From Oreohelix idahoensis (lineage: Eukaryota; Mollusca; Gastropoda; Stylommatophora; Oreohelicidae), in the NCBI GenBank assembly GCA_024509875.1, contig JAMPIV010022924.1, positions 1 through 64,000 on the forward strand: a stretch of 64,000 nucleotides of DNA, written 5' to 3'. A program made the position numbers and the translations under genes. The notes under the pieces are model-generated. The model was not told the DNA's origin and did no database searches. It saw only the letters and a program-made list of their open reading frames with translations. This document shows positions 49,081 through 59,411 of this stretch, in pieces (position 1 is the first letter of the stretch; each line of letters starts with the position of its first letter).

Positions 49081-50365
49081 CCGGGAATAGAATACCGTGT
49101 AATATTAGGTTGTCTCCAGTTCTGGGAAGAAGAATCTCCCTGAAATTGATTACCATGGTTCTGGGCATAATTACGGTTACTCTTTTTATTGAAATTTTGC
49201 TGGCTACCCTGAAATTTACGCATAAAATTCGGGCCATAAGGTTCTGCCGAAGCAACTGGCAGACCTTCTTTTACCTTAGAGTTGCTAATGGTTATGTGAG
49301 GATGTGCAGTAACATACTGGCTACAGTATTCTTCCATTTCTTTTATATTTTTAGGCTTACGCTCATGAAGAAAAGAAAGAAAAGCTTCATTAACAGAAGA
49401 CATAACCTTGTCTCTAAGAAGTAAGTCCATGAGGGCTTCAAATGTACTTTCTGTCTTAGAAAGCTCAACCCATCGTAAAAAAGTAAGACGTATGCCTGAG
49501 ATGAATTCTGAGAATTCAACTCCAGTTTCTGGTAACATGTTTTTAAATTTAAGACGATATCCGTCTTCGTTAAGTTGGTACTTCTTTAACAATGCCGCCC
49601 TGACAACCTCATAGTTGTTCTTGTCAGGCACATCTACCATACCCAACAAAGTCAAAGCATCACCTCTAAGTATCTTGGACAGATGATAAACATATAATGT
49701 TTTATCTATATTATGCACCTTACATGCACTTTCAAATCTATCTAGATAAAATGTTATATCATCAATTGAAGCATTGAATGCTGGTAAATTAAGCTTGAAA
49801 TCAACAGCATTAGACTTATTAGCAGATGATACCTTATTAGCATCATTAGCATTACTAGATAACTTCAACTTTTCTAACTCCAAAGCTAAGAGTTTTTCTT
49901 CATGTTCCATTTTTGCTTTTCTCTCATCAGACTCTCTTTGTAACCTTCTTTCCTCAGCCTCAGCCTGTAACTTTCTTTCCTCAGCCTCAGCCTGTAACTT
50001 TTTTTTTCTAATCTTTTATTTTCAGCCTCTATTTCAAGTCTCTTATTTTCAGCTTCTTTTTCAAGTCTCTTATTTTCAGCTTCTTTTTCAAGTCTCTTAT
50101 TTTCAACCTCAGCCTGAAGTCTCTTCTCCTGAGATTCTGCTTCTCTTTTTTGTTTTTCCATTTCCATTTGTAATCTCTTTTCATCTACCTGCATCTGCAG
50201 TTTTAAATTTTCAGCATCTATTCTCTTTTGTTCAGTTAGTTCTTTCATTTTCTTTTCCTCCGACTTCAATGCCTTGGCATATTGAACAGTCGCAAATTCT
50301 TCTAATTTATCACCTGTCTTCCCAAGGGCTTTACCCTGCTCAATAAAGTACTCAAATGTAGACAT
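49059..50365 (-). pseudogene. gag: gag of gypsy element 2 (one frameshift)
   Basis: ATG 50365 starts MSTFEYFIEQGKALGKTGDK. A long Glu/Lys/Arg coiled coil of 27-bp in-frame repeats (ENKRLEKEA) follows. An indel at the T run near 50000 moves the frame, which continues as 49910-49059 (HEEKLLALELEKLKL, then FYLDRFESACKVHNIDKTLY, RYQL-type block, MLPETGVEF, DLLLRDKVMSSVNEAF, YCSQYVTAHPH). It ends at an RGG/Asn-rich tail without CCHC knuckles. The start is shared with element 1. Confidence 0.88.
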
Positions 50366-51903
50366 GATGTCTAAAATGTGAGTACAGAACCTGAAATAAT
50401 TAATTATCTTATTTCAATCTTAATAGCAACAAGACTTAATAAAGTGCTTGTATAATTACTATGTTTACTCCAATCTCTGTGGGAAACAAGACTTGACACA
50501 CCAATTTGTATTATCAGTTGTACAATAATATCACAAGTCACCTCTTAATTATCAGTGCACTACCCAAATCAGTGCATAACCATCAGTTATTTATCATAAC
50601 TGCACTACAATAGTGCATAAGCAACAAACCACCAGTTAGTTATGATAAGTGCACTATAGATCAATAGTGCATGAGCATATATGTAACAATAGTGAAAGCT
50701 AACTATGCAAAACCTATGCAAACAATAACAAGACAATGTAAACAATAACAAAGTCATCAACAATGTAAACAAAACAAAGATCAAAGTCAACGTAAACAAT
50801 AACAAAGATCAGAGTCAATGTAAACAATAACAAAGATCAACGTCAATGTAAACAATAACAAAGATCAGAGTCAATGTAAACAATAACAAAGATCAAACAA
50901 TACGAAAACATTCGCATAAGTCAAATAAATAAACAGCGAAACTAAAAAGAATATGATGACAGAATGCGAAGATATGACAAACAAATGACGCTACAGTATA
51001 TACACAAAAATTTACGTGAAGAACTGAATAATAGAAAAGAGGAGACCTACAAATACACACAATTGAAATCGAAACTAAAAAACAGAAAGAAAGAGAGAAA
51101 CAAAAAAAAAATATACAAAAAACGAAAATAAAGCACAACTCGTCACAACTAAACAGATATAGCAACGATTGTCGCTAGCAAATTTCACAGTAGGAAATTC
51201 GCACAGTCCCTAACGAAAACGCTAACAGTAGAACCTCTGTGACGTGGTATCATCTACTGAAAGACACCGCCCAACCGAGAAAACCCGCTGAAATATAAAC
51301 ATATAAATACAAATCCAAATAACATATAACATGTAAACATATAAAAAGTGCGAAAAATGTGATAGACAGAAGGCTCAGTTAGAACATAAGGGCACAGTTC
51401 ACAAACAAAACAGGCCACTTAACTTCTATGTATCCACAACGTCAGCACAGTTCAGAACAGGATGTGATCAGCATTCTTAGGACAATGATCCAACGTTGAT
51501 CCATATCTGCTCTCGTAAACTGCCATGACAAAGGAAATGAGCTTCTAACAGGAAACAGCTTCTGACAGGAAACAGCTTCTGAACTTGACCTTCTGAATCT
51601 GCAACAGTAATTCTGAGACCGGAACAGTTGTTACGGCACTTGTCCTTCTTCTCAACAGATCAGGAAATCCATTCGCTCGGTACTTGTCCTTCTATTTGTA
51701 GACAAACTTCAATACCGCCGAGCAGCGCCGGGTAGTTTCAAAATATCAACAACTGTCAGTACTGCTGCGTCTTTCAAAAAAATTTCATCAAAGGTGATGA
51801 ATAGCAACTGCAATGTTGTCTTGTAGTCTGCTGATGATGTCTGGGTTTGTTGACCCCCTTGAGAGTTGGTACCAGAATAAACCAACTATTGGCCACCATG
51901 AAT
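50366..51903 (-). other. Leader of gypsy element 2
   Basis: Non-coding region between 5' LTR and gag. ATTCATGGTGGCCAATAG next to the LTR is the likely primer-binding region and resembles TTTGTGGTAGGCCAGATC in element 1. It contains a tandem repeat at 50734-50893. Confidence 0.7.
50734..50893. repeat. About 29-bp tandem repeat in gypsy 2 leader
   Basis: The unit CAATGTAAACAATAACAAAG plus ATCAGAGT recurs about five times with small changes. Confidence 0.85.
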
Positions 51904-53236
51904 TGATAAGGGTGGAATTAGGATGCCGTCAAATTACCACCTCTATCGACACCAGGTATTACAATGCAAGATGTGGGTGTCTTATCTGGTTTAGATTGTT
52001 GCTGTGTGTGTGTTGCAGTAGAACAGTTCAGGGTACACCACAGGCAACATGACGTGTAGAGTCATAGAAATGGTAACTTCGCTTTAGGTTTATACCATTT
52101 ATTGCACGCCACAAAACAGTCATGATACTTATGTTATCATCGGCATAGTACAACGAATGCAGCATTCAAACTCATGTTAACTGACAGTCATGTAGAAGTC
52201 AATACTCAATAGTTGTATGGAAAACAAATATCATAGCGAAGCTTGATAAATAATACATATAACTTCTGCAACCGTGGTCAGCTGCAGATCCTTAATGTTC
52301 ATAGACAATAATAATTATTCCTTCCTGATGCTAGCAGATCAGATGTATACAATACGTCCGTTTACTGTCTGCACGTGAGTAGCATACATGGATTACAGGT
52401 CAGCTCGACCTTTATAACCTTCCTAAGTCTAACCATCTGACTTGGACGTGATCTCTGATATAACGAATCCTGGAACACAGACAATAGTCTTGTTGGTCTA
52501 GAGCGACCCATAGATATATAACTAGTTCAGGTATAAAGATACCGGTGACTTAATCCTAGTCAAAGTACCTCTCCATTTTGAATCACACAGGCGAGCAAAA
52601 AGGCGACAAAATGACGAACCTCTAGATGATAGCCTAAAGTTCGATACAAGAGGAATTACCTTATTTCGGAAAATCAACCATGAACATATGCCTCCAGGCA
52701 GGCTTGAATAATACGGGGAAATAGTCTAGTTAGCTAACTAACTCACAAAGACAATGTATTTCCCTCAGAGAATCACAAGACGCAGTCGCGTCCGCTCGCT
52801 AATCAGTCCATTTCTCAACTGCCCGACCTGGGCGGAACAACAAACGACAACCAAGTCGAGACATGCGCAGAGTGACAATCTCTGAGTCGCTGTTCACAAT
52901 AAGACGATTCTAAGAACATTCGAGATAAAAGTCTTACACAGTCGCGCCTTTTATGGACATGAACAGAAGCGTTAAGAAAGGTTTCAAACATCTACAACAG
53001 TTGACTGATACTACCAAATAAGGAGATATGGTCACGCTTCGTTCAAGACATTATAGACCGAACGTGTCTCTATACAAGAGGAGGTAAACTCATAAAAAAT
53101 AGCAGTATCGATATATCGGATTCTGTCCCTTTGACCATAAAATATATATAACATGCATTTCAGTCAAATAATGATCATACATACGAAAAACGATCATACA
53201 AAGACTTTGGAAAAAAGTAATTATTTGTGCGTAACA
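51904..53236 (-). repeat. 5' LTR of gypsy element 2
   Basis: 1333 bp, TG...CA bounded, essentially identical to 43298-44634. Followed on the plus strand by the second CCTAC. Confidence 0.95.
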
Positions 53237-53600
53237 CCTACCTTTACTGAAGATCATTCCCAATGTTTTATTTGTATTCAGCTGAAAACCCCATTTTGTC
53301 ATCCATTTACATACTTTATTTATTTGCTTCTGTAGATCCTTATATAATTTTGGCAGATGTCTCCCAGTCCTCCATATAGCAACATCATCTGCAAACTGTG
53401 ACAATTTATTTGTTATATCATTAAATTCCTCATCTAAATCATTTACCATTATTGTAAAAATTGAAGGAGACATTACTGATCCTTGGGGTATTCCATTTTG
53501 TTGTTCATACAGTTCTGATCTATCATTGTTTACCTGAACAGTGAAATATCTATCTTGCAGAAAATTCTCTAAATAATTATATACAAGTTATTTGTAAAAA
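53237..53600 (-). mobile_element. LINE-A reverse transcriptase core (right part of nested copy)
   Basis: The minus strand encodes LENFLQDRYFTVQVNN, NGIPQGSVMSPSIFTIMVND, SQFADDVAIWRTGRHLPKLY (FADD active site) and GFQLNTNKTLGMIFSKGR. Joining 53237 to 43297 restores LINE-A continuity, since the next codons lie at 43297 and below. The copy is 5'-truncated at about 53600. Confidence 0.9.
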
Positions 53601-54894
53601 AAAATCTATAGAATATATTTTTTTAAACCCCCGTCGGTCAGGGGAATGTTACGACACGTTTAATGTGCTCAGATCCGTAATACAGTGTCTGAAGGGTATG
53701 TTAAACTTGTATTAGTCGCTAGGTTACAGGTATTTTGGTGTTATGCGATTTCGCTGTTATATTTAATACTAATGTTAGCATTAACTTTAAATTACCTGCT
53801 GATATCTTAATCTTGGTACTCTAAACCCAGTGCTGATAACTGAAATTGGTTTCAGACTGAATATAGCCTGAACAATCCTGAACAGCATGACGCAGCTAGA
53901 AGTCCTTGTCAGGACAGCGCAATACTAGATATAAGAGCTTGCAGTCCTTTCAGGGCTTATCTTTTAAATGCTGGATGCCAAAGAGTTTATCTTCTTCTTC
54001 GTCCTCTTCTTCTCCTTCCACTGCTTCTTAGCTTCCTTAGTTTCCCTCATTCAATAAAAAATGTTGTTGATGTAATATCTTTAAAGAGAAGCTACTTTTG
54101 GCATGACTTGGGACCAAAGGGAAGTAATCAAGACAGAATTCAGAAACATTTATAAATCATGTCTATTGTATAACGATGTATTTTATTGATTGTATGACGT
54201 ACTCTTTTGATTGTCAAGACCACAACCTCGTGGGCTATGTTGTTTAAATGAGGATTCTGATCAATAGTGGACCGTCATCATCAGAGGATCGTCTTGGTGG
54301 TTGTAGCATAAGGGTATTTATAAGTATGATGATAGTGTTGGAGAAGAAATAGAATAAGGTTTCTCTCCAGAAAGTGTGAGGTCCCAATGACAGAGATGTA
54401 CACTGGTATCACTTGATAGTCACGGCTGTGAAAGTATCTGGAACTGAAATAGAACAGTCAGAACTTACTGCGCCACCCTGCTGTGTGACCACAAGTGATA
54501 ACAATTCAACAAAACTCCACTTCAACTTTAGTGAATGAAAAAAACCTGCTGAAATACAATTTATATATCCTTTTTATTTTACAACTGTCTAATTTTGTAA
54601 TGAATGGTGAGTGTTGGGAGATGGTGATAAATGGAAACGAATTTTTACATCAAGTGATTGTATATATATATATATATATAATAAAATAATATTGGCTTTT
54701 CCAAATTGAATTACTGAAATCAGCGTTATTCCACAAAGTTTCTGGCACTAGTCTTTAACTATCCTGTCATATACTGAAATTTTCTCATCACAGACTCTTT
54801 TGACTGCTCAAATAAGTCAGTGGAATGAGTTCTATATTACTCATCTTTTGGAAAACAACAATGTCCATTTAGGTTGTGACACACTCCCTTGTAG
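53601..54894. other. Unassigned
   Basis: No gene supported. There is a CT-rich patch near 53985-54050 and a short TA run at 54661-54680. Confidence 0.4.
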
Positions 54895-55120
54895 CTGACA
54901 GTCTTGTCCGTTACGCCGTTCAATAACTGAGGGGGACTAAAGTCTGTTACAGCTTCAACCACTGTGCTCCTTTGGGGTATAGGCAGCGGGATTGAATAGC
55001 TTCTGGCTTCAGCTCAAAGACTCAAATATGAACTTCTCTCTTGTTGAAAGTCTGGTCCGTTAGCCCACCCAATGACTGAGGGGGACTAAAGGTCTGTAAA
55101 GCTTCAACCACTGTTTCTTC
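54895..55120. repeat. Direct duplication, about 70 bp at about 145-bp spacing
   Basis: GACTGAGGGGGACTAAAG and AGCTTCAACCACTGT with their surroundings appear at 54898-54968 and again at 55046-55115, diverged by a few bases. Confidence 0.8.
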
Positions 55121-55814
55121 TGCCCGTCTTACTGAATCTTCTAGTACTTGTTTTTCAGGTAATTCTCTCTGTTTTGATAGGTTCCTTTCTGTTGTCATTT
55201 TTTTTTTTTTTTTTTGGTTTTACTGTATTATTTCAACATATTTAGCATTTATTTTGCATTGTTTTTTTTTTTGGACTGATTTTGAGATGCTAAGGAGATT
55301 TCTGTTGTTGGATGACTACTTTAAATGGCGTGTTGGCGCTGATGGATTTTATCAGTGCAAGTTTGGTCTGTTGATAAAATGGGGCATCCTAGGAAACGTG
55401 AACTATGGTTTCCTTGAAAATTTGCACATTTCCTACTTTTATTTGTTGTTTTATAATGATTATCTTCCTTTGCTAGTTTGCATTTGTTATAGCTGTGGTC
55501 CCCTGCACAATATTTGCTTTGTGGTGTATTTCTACACGAGCTTTTTTGTAGAAACGGTAAATTATAGAGCCTATATTATTTATATTTTCAGCATAGTTCG
55601 AGGAATATTTGGAACTGCAAGGCAGGGAAGTTAAGATTCTTGTTGGTTGAAACTAGAATTAGTCCATTTATACTGTGGTGAATTATATTTTTGTGTTACG
55701 TTAATATTTATTTGCACGTTTACAAGCTTTCAATGCAGATAATTGGTCAGAGGTGACATATAAAATGTCACTTTGACTCGAATTTTTCAACTTTAAAATT
55801 AATATTGTTCGTTT
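55121..55814. other. Unassigned; open frame without a recognised domain
   Basis: A plus-strand frame at 55254-55634 (126 codons) is Phe/Tyr/Leu-rich and begins in a poly(T). No family recognised; most likely chance. Confidence 0.4.
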
Positions 55815-56185
55815 GGAGCCGCGCTGGTGCAATGGTTACCACACTGCGCTGGCGATCAGGTGATCCAGGTTCGAGCACTGGCGAGATATTTGAAAAAGTG
55901 TCGTCAACCGGGACTTGGACTGGAATAATTCGAGCCCTGGCGAAGACATTTGAAGTAATGTTGTCGACCAGGACTGGAATAACCTCCTGAACGGCTCCTG
56001 GGCCGACACAGCTCTAATGGGTACCGCCGAAATCGGCGAGTATCTGCCTGAATGGCGAGAGGACACCTGTTATTGTACAGAGAAAAAAGGGATACTCACG
56101 TAAAATCAGTCTCAGGTTAGACATATTAACTGGAGATTTCGCTTCGAGTAATAGCGGGCGTGCATTAAAAAAAAAAAAAAAAAAA
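55815..56185 (+). mobile_element. tRNA-derived SINE (family 1), plus strand
   Basis: The head GGAGCCGCGCTGGTGCAATG contains box A (TGGTGCAATGG), followed by CCAGGTTCGAGCACTGG with box B (GGTTCGAGC). The body contains a near-duplicated 50-60 bp block (CTGGCGAGATATTTGAA and CTGGCGAAGACATTTGAA) and a stem-like GCCGAAATCGGC. It ends with a 19-A tail. It is the best preserved of the two copies. Confidence 0.9.
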
Positions 56186-56359
56186 GGTTAAAATCAGTTA
56201 CACATAGTTCAGAAGCTATTTACAAAGAAAACCAAAAAATTCAAGAAAATGAAGAAACACTCCATTGTCGGAAAGGAACAGCAAAAGACAGCATTAAAGA
56301 AGAGGAAGAAGTCAACGTCTGAAGCCAGATATCTGCTGCGAAAACAAAAATGTTGATTC

Positions 56360-56668
56360 TTCTTCTTCTTCCTCCTCGTTCGCCCTGAAAAGGACGATGG
56401 TTGTGTTGTGTCCGTTTATAGCGAAGCTGCGATATTTGCGCCTTTCGGCCGACACATCCGACTTCAGCACGGCATTTTTTGGGACCGCGTTTGCCTTCCC
56501 ACTTTGATCCCTACTCTCTCAGCCAGATTGCAGTGATGCAGCCTGTTTCCAGGATCACCACTTGGAGGTGGAGTAGGGTCTCGGTCAGCTCTGGTTCGCT
56601 GACCCTGACGCAAGCAGTCAAGCTATGAGTCGCTGACTGCATTCACTTCACTTGCTGCGTCTTGTCCT
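56360..56668 (-). mobile_element. SINE (family 3) copy C, full length
   Basis: Perfect 12-bp duplication AAATGTTGATTC (56348-56359 and 56669-56680). The minus strand runs from AGGACAAGACGCAGCAAG to GGCGAACGAGGAGGAAGAAG. It is the most diverged of the three copies. Confidence 0.92.
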
Positions 56669-56680
56669 AAATGTTGATTC

Positions 56681-56995
56681 AAATGTAAAGGAAGTCAAGC
56701 ATCATGATAAAGATAGACAAGAAAACATGCATCATATTAATCAGGTAAGATAAGAAACCACTCGTCTTATTCATGCACTATGGACGAGAGTGAAGATAAT
56801 CCAAACATGAGGTGAAGTTGTCAGATTTAAAGCATAACAATTTCAGTGATCAATACTGAAAAGGTATCAGCTCTGCTAAAAGACCTTAAAAAGCAGTCTG
56901 TTTCTTTAGATTTGGCAAGCTAGAAATAGTCAAAGAAACAAGGAATCGTGTCATCAAAGGTACAGACATGCCAATGCCTCTTATTTTAAATAATG
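56681..56995. other. Unassigned
   Basis: AT-rich DNA with no recognisable signal. Confidence 0.4.
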
Positions 56996-58040
56996 ATGAA
57001 AAATATCCCGTTCAACCTCTGATAGGTTATAATTAGGATATATATTGTTTTTATTTCCAAATAATATGAACAACTGCCGATGTGGGAAAGTGACATCACA
57101 CTTGTCAGATAGGACAAATCACAATTATCAGTAAATTAATATGAAACAAATATAAAGGTATGTTATCAGTTATGCTTGTATGTTAAAAAAAACCAACCAA
57201 ACAAACAAAAACGAGATAAAACCGAACAAAATCAAGCAGAAACTCCAAACAAGAATAATAATAAGGAGGAGGGGTGTAAAGGCGTGGTGGTTCCAGTTAT
57301 ATAACTAACTTTAATAGATATTTAATTGATTTTCACCTGTTAAAAGTCATATGCATTGTAAGATCAGCATCAGACCTTCACATTCCCAATTCATTCATTC
57401 ATTCATAACCCTCCACTCCCAAAGGAGCATAGGCCTTCAACAAACACATGCCAAGTCCTCCTGTCACGTGCCATCATCTTAGTTCTTTCCACGTTCTCCT
57501 TATTATTTTCATCTCTGTTTCCAGCTCTCTTCTCTATGTGATTCTTGGTCTACTTCTGCCTCTCTTGCCCTGGGGGTTCCAGAACAAGGACTGCCTTGTA
57601 ATGCTATCAACAGGTTTCCTCAGTGTGTGTCCTATCCATCGCCTTCTTCTCATCTCTTGTTTCACTGGCACTTGTCTAGTTCTTGTCATCAGTTCCACGT
57701 TGGTAATCTTGTCATACCATTTTAATCCCTCTATTCTACGCAAGCACCCATTTATGAAGGTCTGTAGCTTTTTGGTTCTTGTCTTTGTTGTTCTCCATGT
57801 CTCTGAGCCATACATTCCCAATTACTATATATTAACTTTTGTTCTTGTTAAAAACTGTTTGACTGTATTATGCAGTTCCCTAGGTCTGTATATTCTTAAA
57901 ACTTCTCCTATATTCATAGGTAAATCTGATGCCTGCAAATAATCTGATACCGGTATTCTCACTTCTTCATACCTCTTACATTTTAACAAGAAATGCTCTA
58001 TATTATTGTCTTGAAGACACCCAGCACAGTAAGGTTATTT
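56996..58040 (-). mobile_element. LINE-A 3' portion with nested RTE-like insertion
   Basis: The 3' terminus (AATATCCCGTTCAACCTCTG) and UTR at 56996-57391 are followed, past an insertion at 57392-57811, by coding sequence of the C-terminal domain up to about 58040. The minus-strand stop region lies near 57830 and the Cys/His knuckle near 57990-58040. The 5' side is truncated. Confidence 0.85.
57392..57811 (-). mobile_element. RTE-like LINE 3' end inserted in LINE-A
   Basis: A 420-bp insert flanked by ACATTCCCAATT (57380-57391 and 57812-57823). The minus strand encodes GSETWRTTKTRTKKLQTFIN, WIGHTLRKPVDSITRQSLFW and the GKRGRSRPR block, ending in a (TGAA)n tail ((ATTC)n at 57392-57407). It is the same family as 59412-60370. 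Confidence 0.92.
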
Positions 58041-58272
58041 TTTATTATTTTAATGAAGAAAAATATCCCGTTCAACCTTTGATGGGTTATAATTAGGATA
58101 TATATTGTTTTCAATTCCAAATAATATGAAAAACTGCCGATATGAGAAAGTGGCATCACATTTGTCATCACAATTGTGCTTAAACGTTTAATAAATAAAA
58201 TAAAAATAATAATAATTTAAAAAAAAAAAAAAAACCAACAAACAAAATCAAGACGAAACTCTGAACAAGAAT
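58041..58272 (-). mobile_element. LINE-A 3' UTR, second copy
   Basis: It starts with AAATATCCCGTTCAACCTTT and follows the 40490-40735 sequence, including TTCAATTCCAAATAATATGA and an A-rich run. Only the UTR is present, so it is a 5'-truncated insertion abutting the copy to the left. Confidence 0.75.
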
Positions 58273-58700
58273 TCACAGAAAGGTTCTTCTGTGTATACAG
58301 ATGGGTCGGTGATCCGGGGTGAGAAATCCGGTTGGGGTTTCTCTGCTCGGGTACAGGGCAGAATAGTCGCCGAACATAGCGGGGCTTACAAGATAACAAC
58401 TTCCAGCATGAGAATGGAGGTCGATGCTGTTACTGCAGCCTTAAGGTGGATAAATGAAACTTCATTAACAAAGGCTATCATTGTGTCCGACTATCAGTCC
58501 ATGCTTCGGTTAAGACTGTTGGAATTTGGCATCAAACGTGAAGCTAGTAGAGATGGACGTATGAGAGGATACATCCGCCGTGTTTACAACCAGCGAGCTA
58601 CAGGAACAATTAGCATTCCCATTCTTCGACATATACTGATGGAGACTGAGCACCTATGGGTTTGCCCGGAGTGCAATGATGTCAATTCTGCATAATGTCA
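58273..58700 (+). mobile_element. RNase H fragment of another LINE
   Basis: The plus strand encodes VYTDGSVIRGEKSGWGFSAR, SSMRMEVDAVTAALRWI and AIIVSDYQSMLRL, the RNase H blocks with Asp (TDGS), Glu (RMEVDA) and Asp (VSD). The frame continues to LMETEHLWVCPECNDVNSA, a stop and then non-coding DNA. The sequence is unlike LINE-A RNase H, so it is a different LINE family. The frame is open through 134 codons. Confidence 0.8.
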
Positions 58701-59399
58701 CATATGGAAATAGTGCAGCAGTGACCGTCCACTTTTGCGCCCCCCCCCTTTCCCCCCATCTAGGGCTATATTTTTTTGCTACATTAACGCCTGATTCACT
58801 ATAGCAACTAACAAGCGAGCCGTCTGGCAATTAAGCACGGCGGAACAGTGCGAAGTGCGGAGCACGGCGTAATCGCTCTTTGATCAGGGAAACACACGGG
58901 AAGAGGCCAGGCGTTAACAGTTTCTTTGAAGAATCAAGGGTGATAAGTCTGAGACGTACCTTGGATTGTGGAACAGGGGGAATTAACTTACTCAGCTGAT
59001 ATGTGGCAGGCGGGGAGAATGAAAGACAAGCCAGAGGTTGTCGGTCGGCAGAGGTGAAGAAAAAACCTTTCATTCAGGAATCGAACCGTAGATGTGCCAG
59101 GCCCTGGCCGTAGGTGCGACTTTCGCATTAAGGAGCGAAAGAAGGGCATCTATGGATATATACCCCGTCTCCCCAAGAGTCATTATCAGTTGCTCGGAGA
59201 ATTTTCTGAAAATAACTAGCTCGATATACTAAGAGTTTTCGTACAAAGTGAATTGCTTAGATTCGTGGAGTTGTTTCCATCTTTCTCTGTTTGCGGTAAT
59301 TTATATACTAGCCTTTAAGTGATTTAGTGTGTTAAAAGTTTTCATTATATTTCACTGGGATTTTCTGTGTTAATTAAATAACAACTAATTTTTCCAGCT
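58701..59399. other. Unassigned; contains a candidate core promoter
   Basis: No coding signal. A C run at 58741-58760 and a promoter-like arrangement at 59120-59191 are the only notable features. Confidence 0.4.
59120..59191 (+). promoter_or_regulatory. Candidate core promoter (TATA plus initiator)
   Basis: GATATATACC at 59155-59163 lies about 31 bp upstream of TCAGTT (59186-59191), the invertebrate initiator consensus. Upstream is a perfect 7-bp inverted repeat CTTTCGC/GCGAAAG (59120-59141). No transcript or ORF downstream was identified; the RTE-like LINE begins at 59412. Confidence 0.4.
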
Positions 59400-59411
59400 A
59401 TAAAGTAAACT

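Larger units (their letters stand above)
43298..53236 (-). mobile_element. Ty3/gypsy LTR retrotransposon, Gmr1-like order, young (element 2)
   Basis: The element is 9939 bp on the minus strand, flanked by the 5-bp duplication CCTAC (43293-43297 and 53237-53241), with LTRs that differ by one substitution and three short indels by eye. Reading on the minus strand: 5' LTR, leader, gag (50365-49059), protease and integrase (to 46862), RT (46977-46099), RNase H (to 45404), 3' UTR, polypurine tract, 3' LTR. Integrase precedes RT. It lies inside LINE-A. An N at 45347 marks an uncertain base. Confidence 0.95.

Noticed and set aside
55254..55634. 126-codon open frame as a membrane protein
   Set aside because: Phe/Tyr/Leu-rich composition is expected from T-rich DNA; starts inside poly(T) and shows no family motif.
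59080..59110. tRNA gene on the minus strand (GGTTCGATTCC box B)
   Set aside because: The T-arm does not pair properly and no box A or acceptor stem was found at the right distance.
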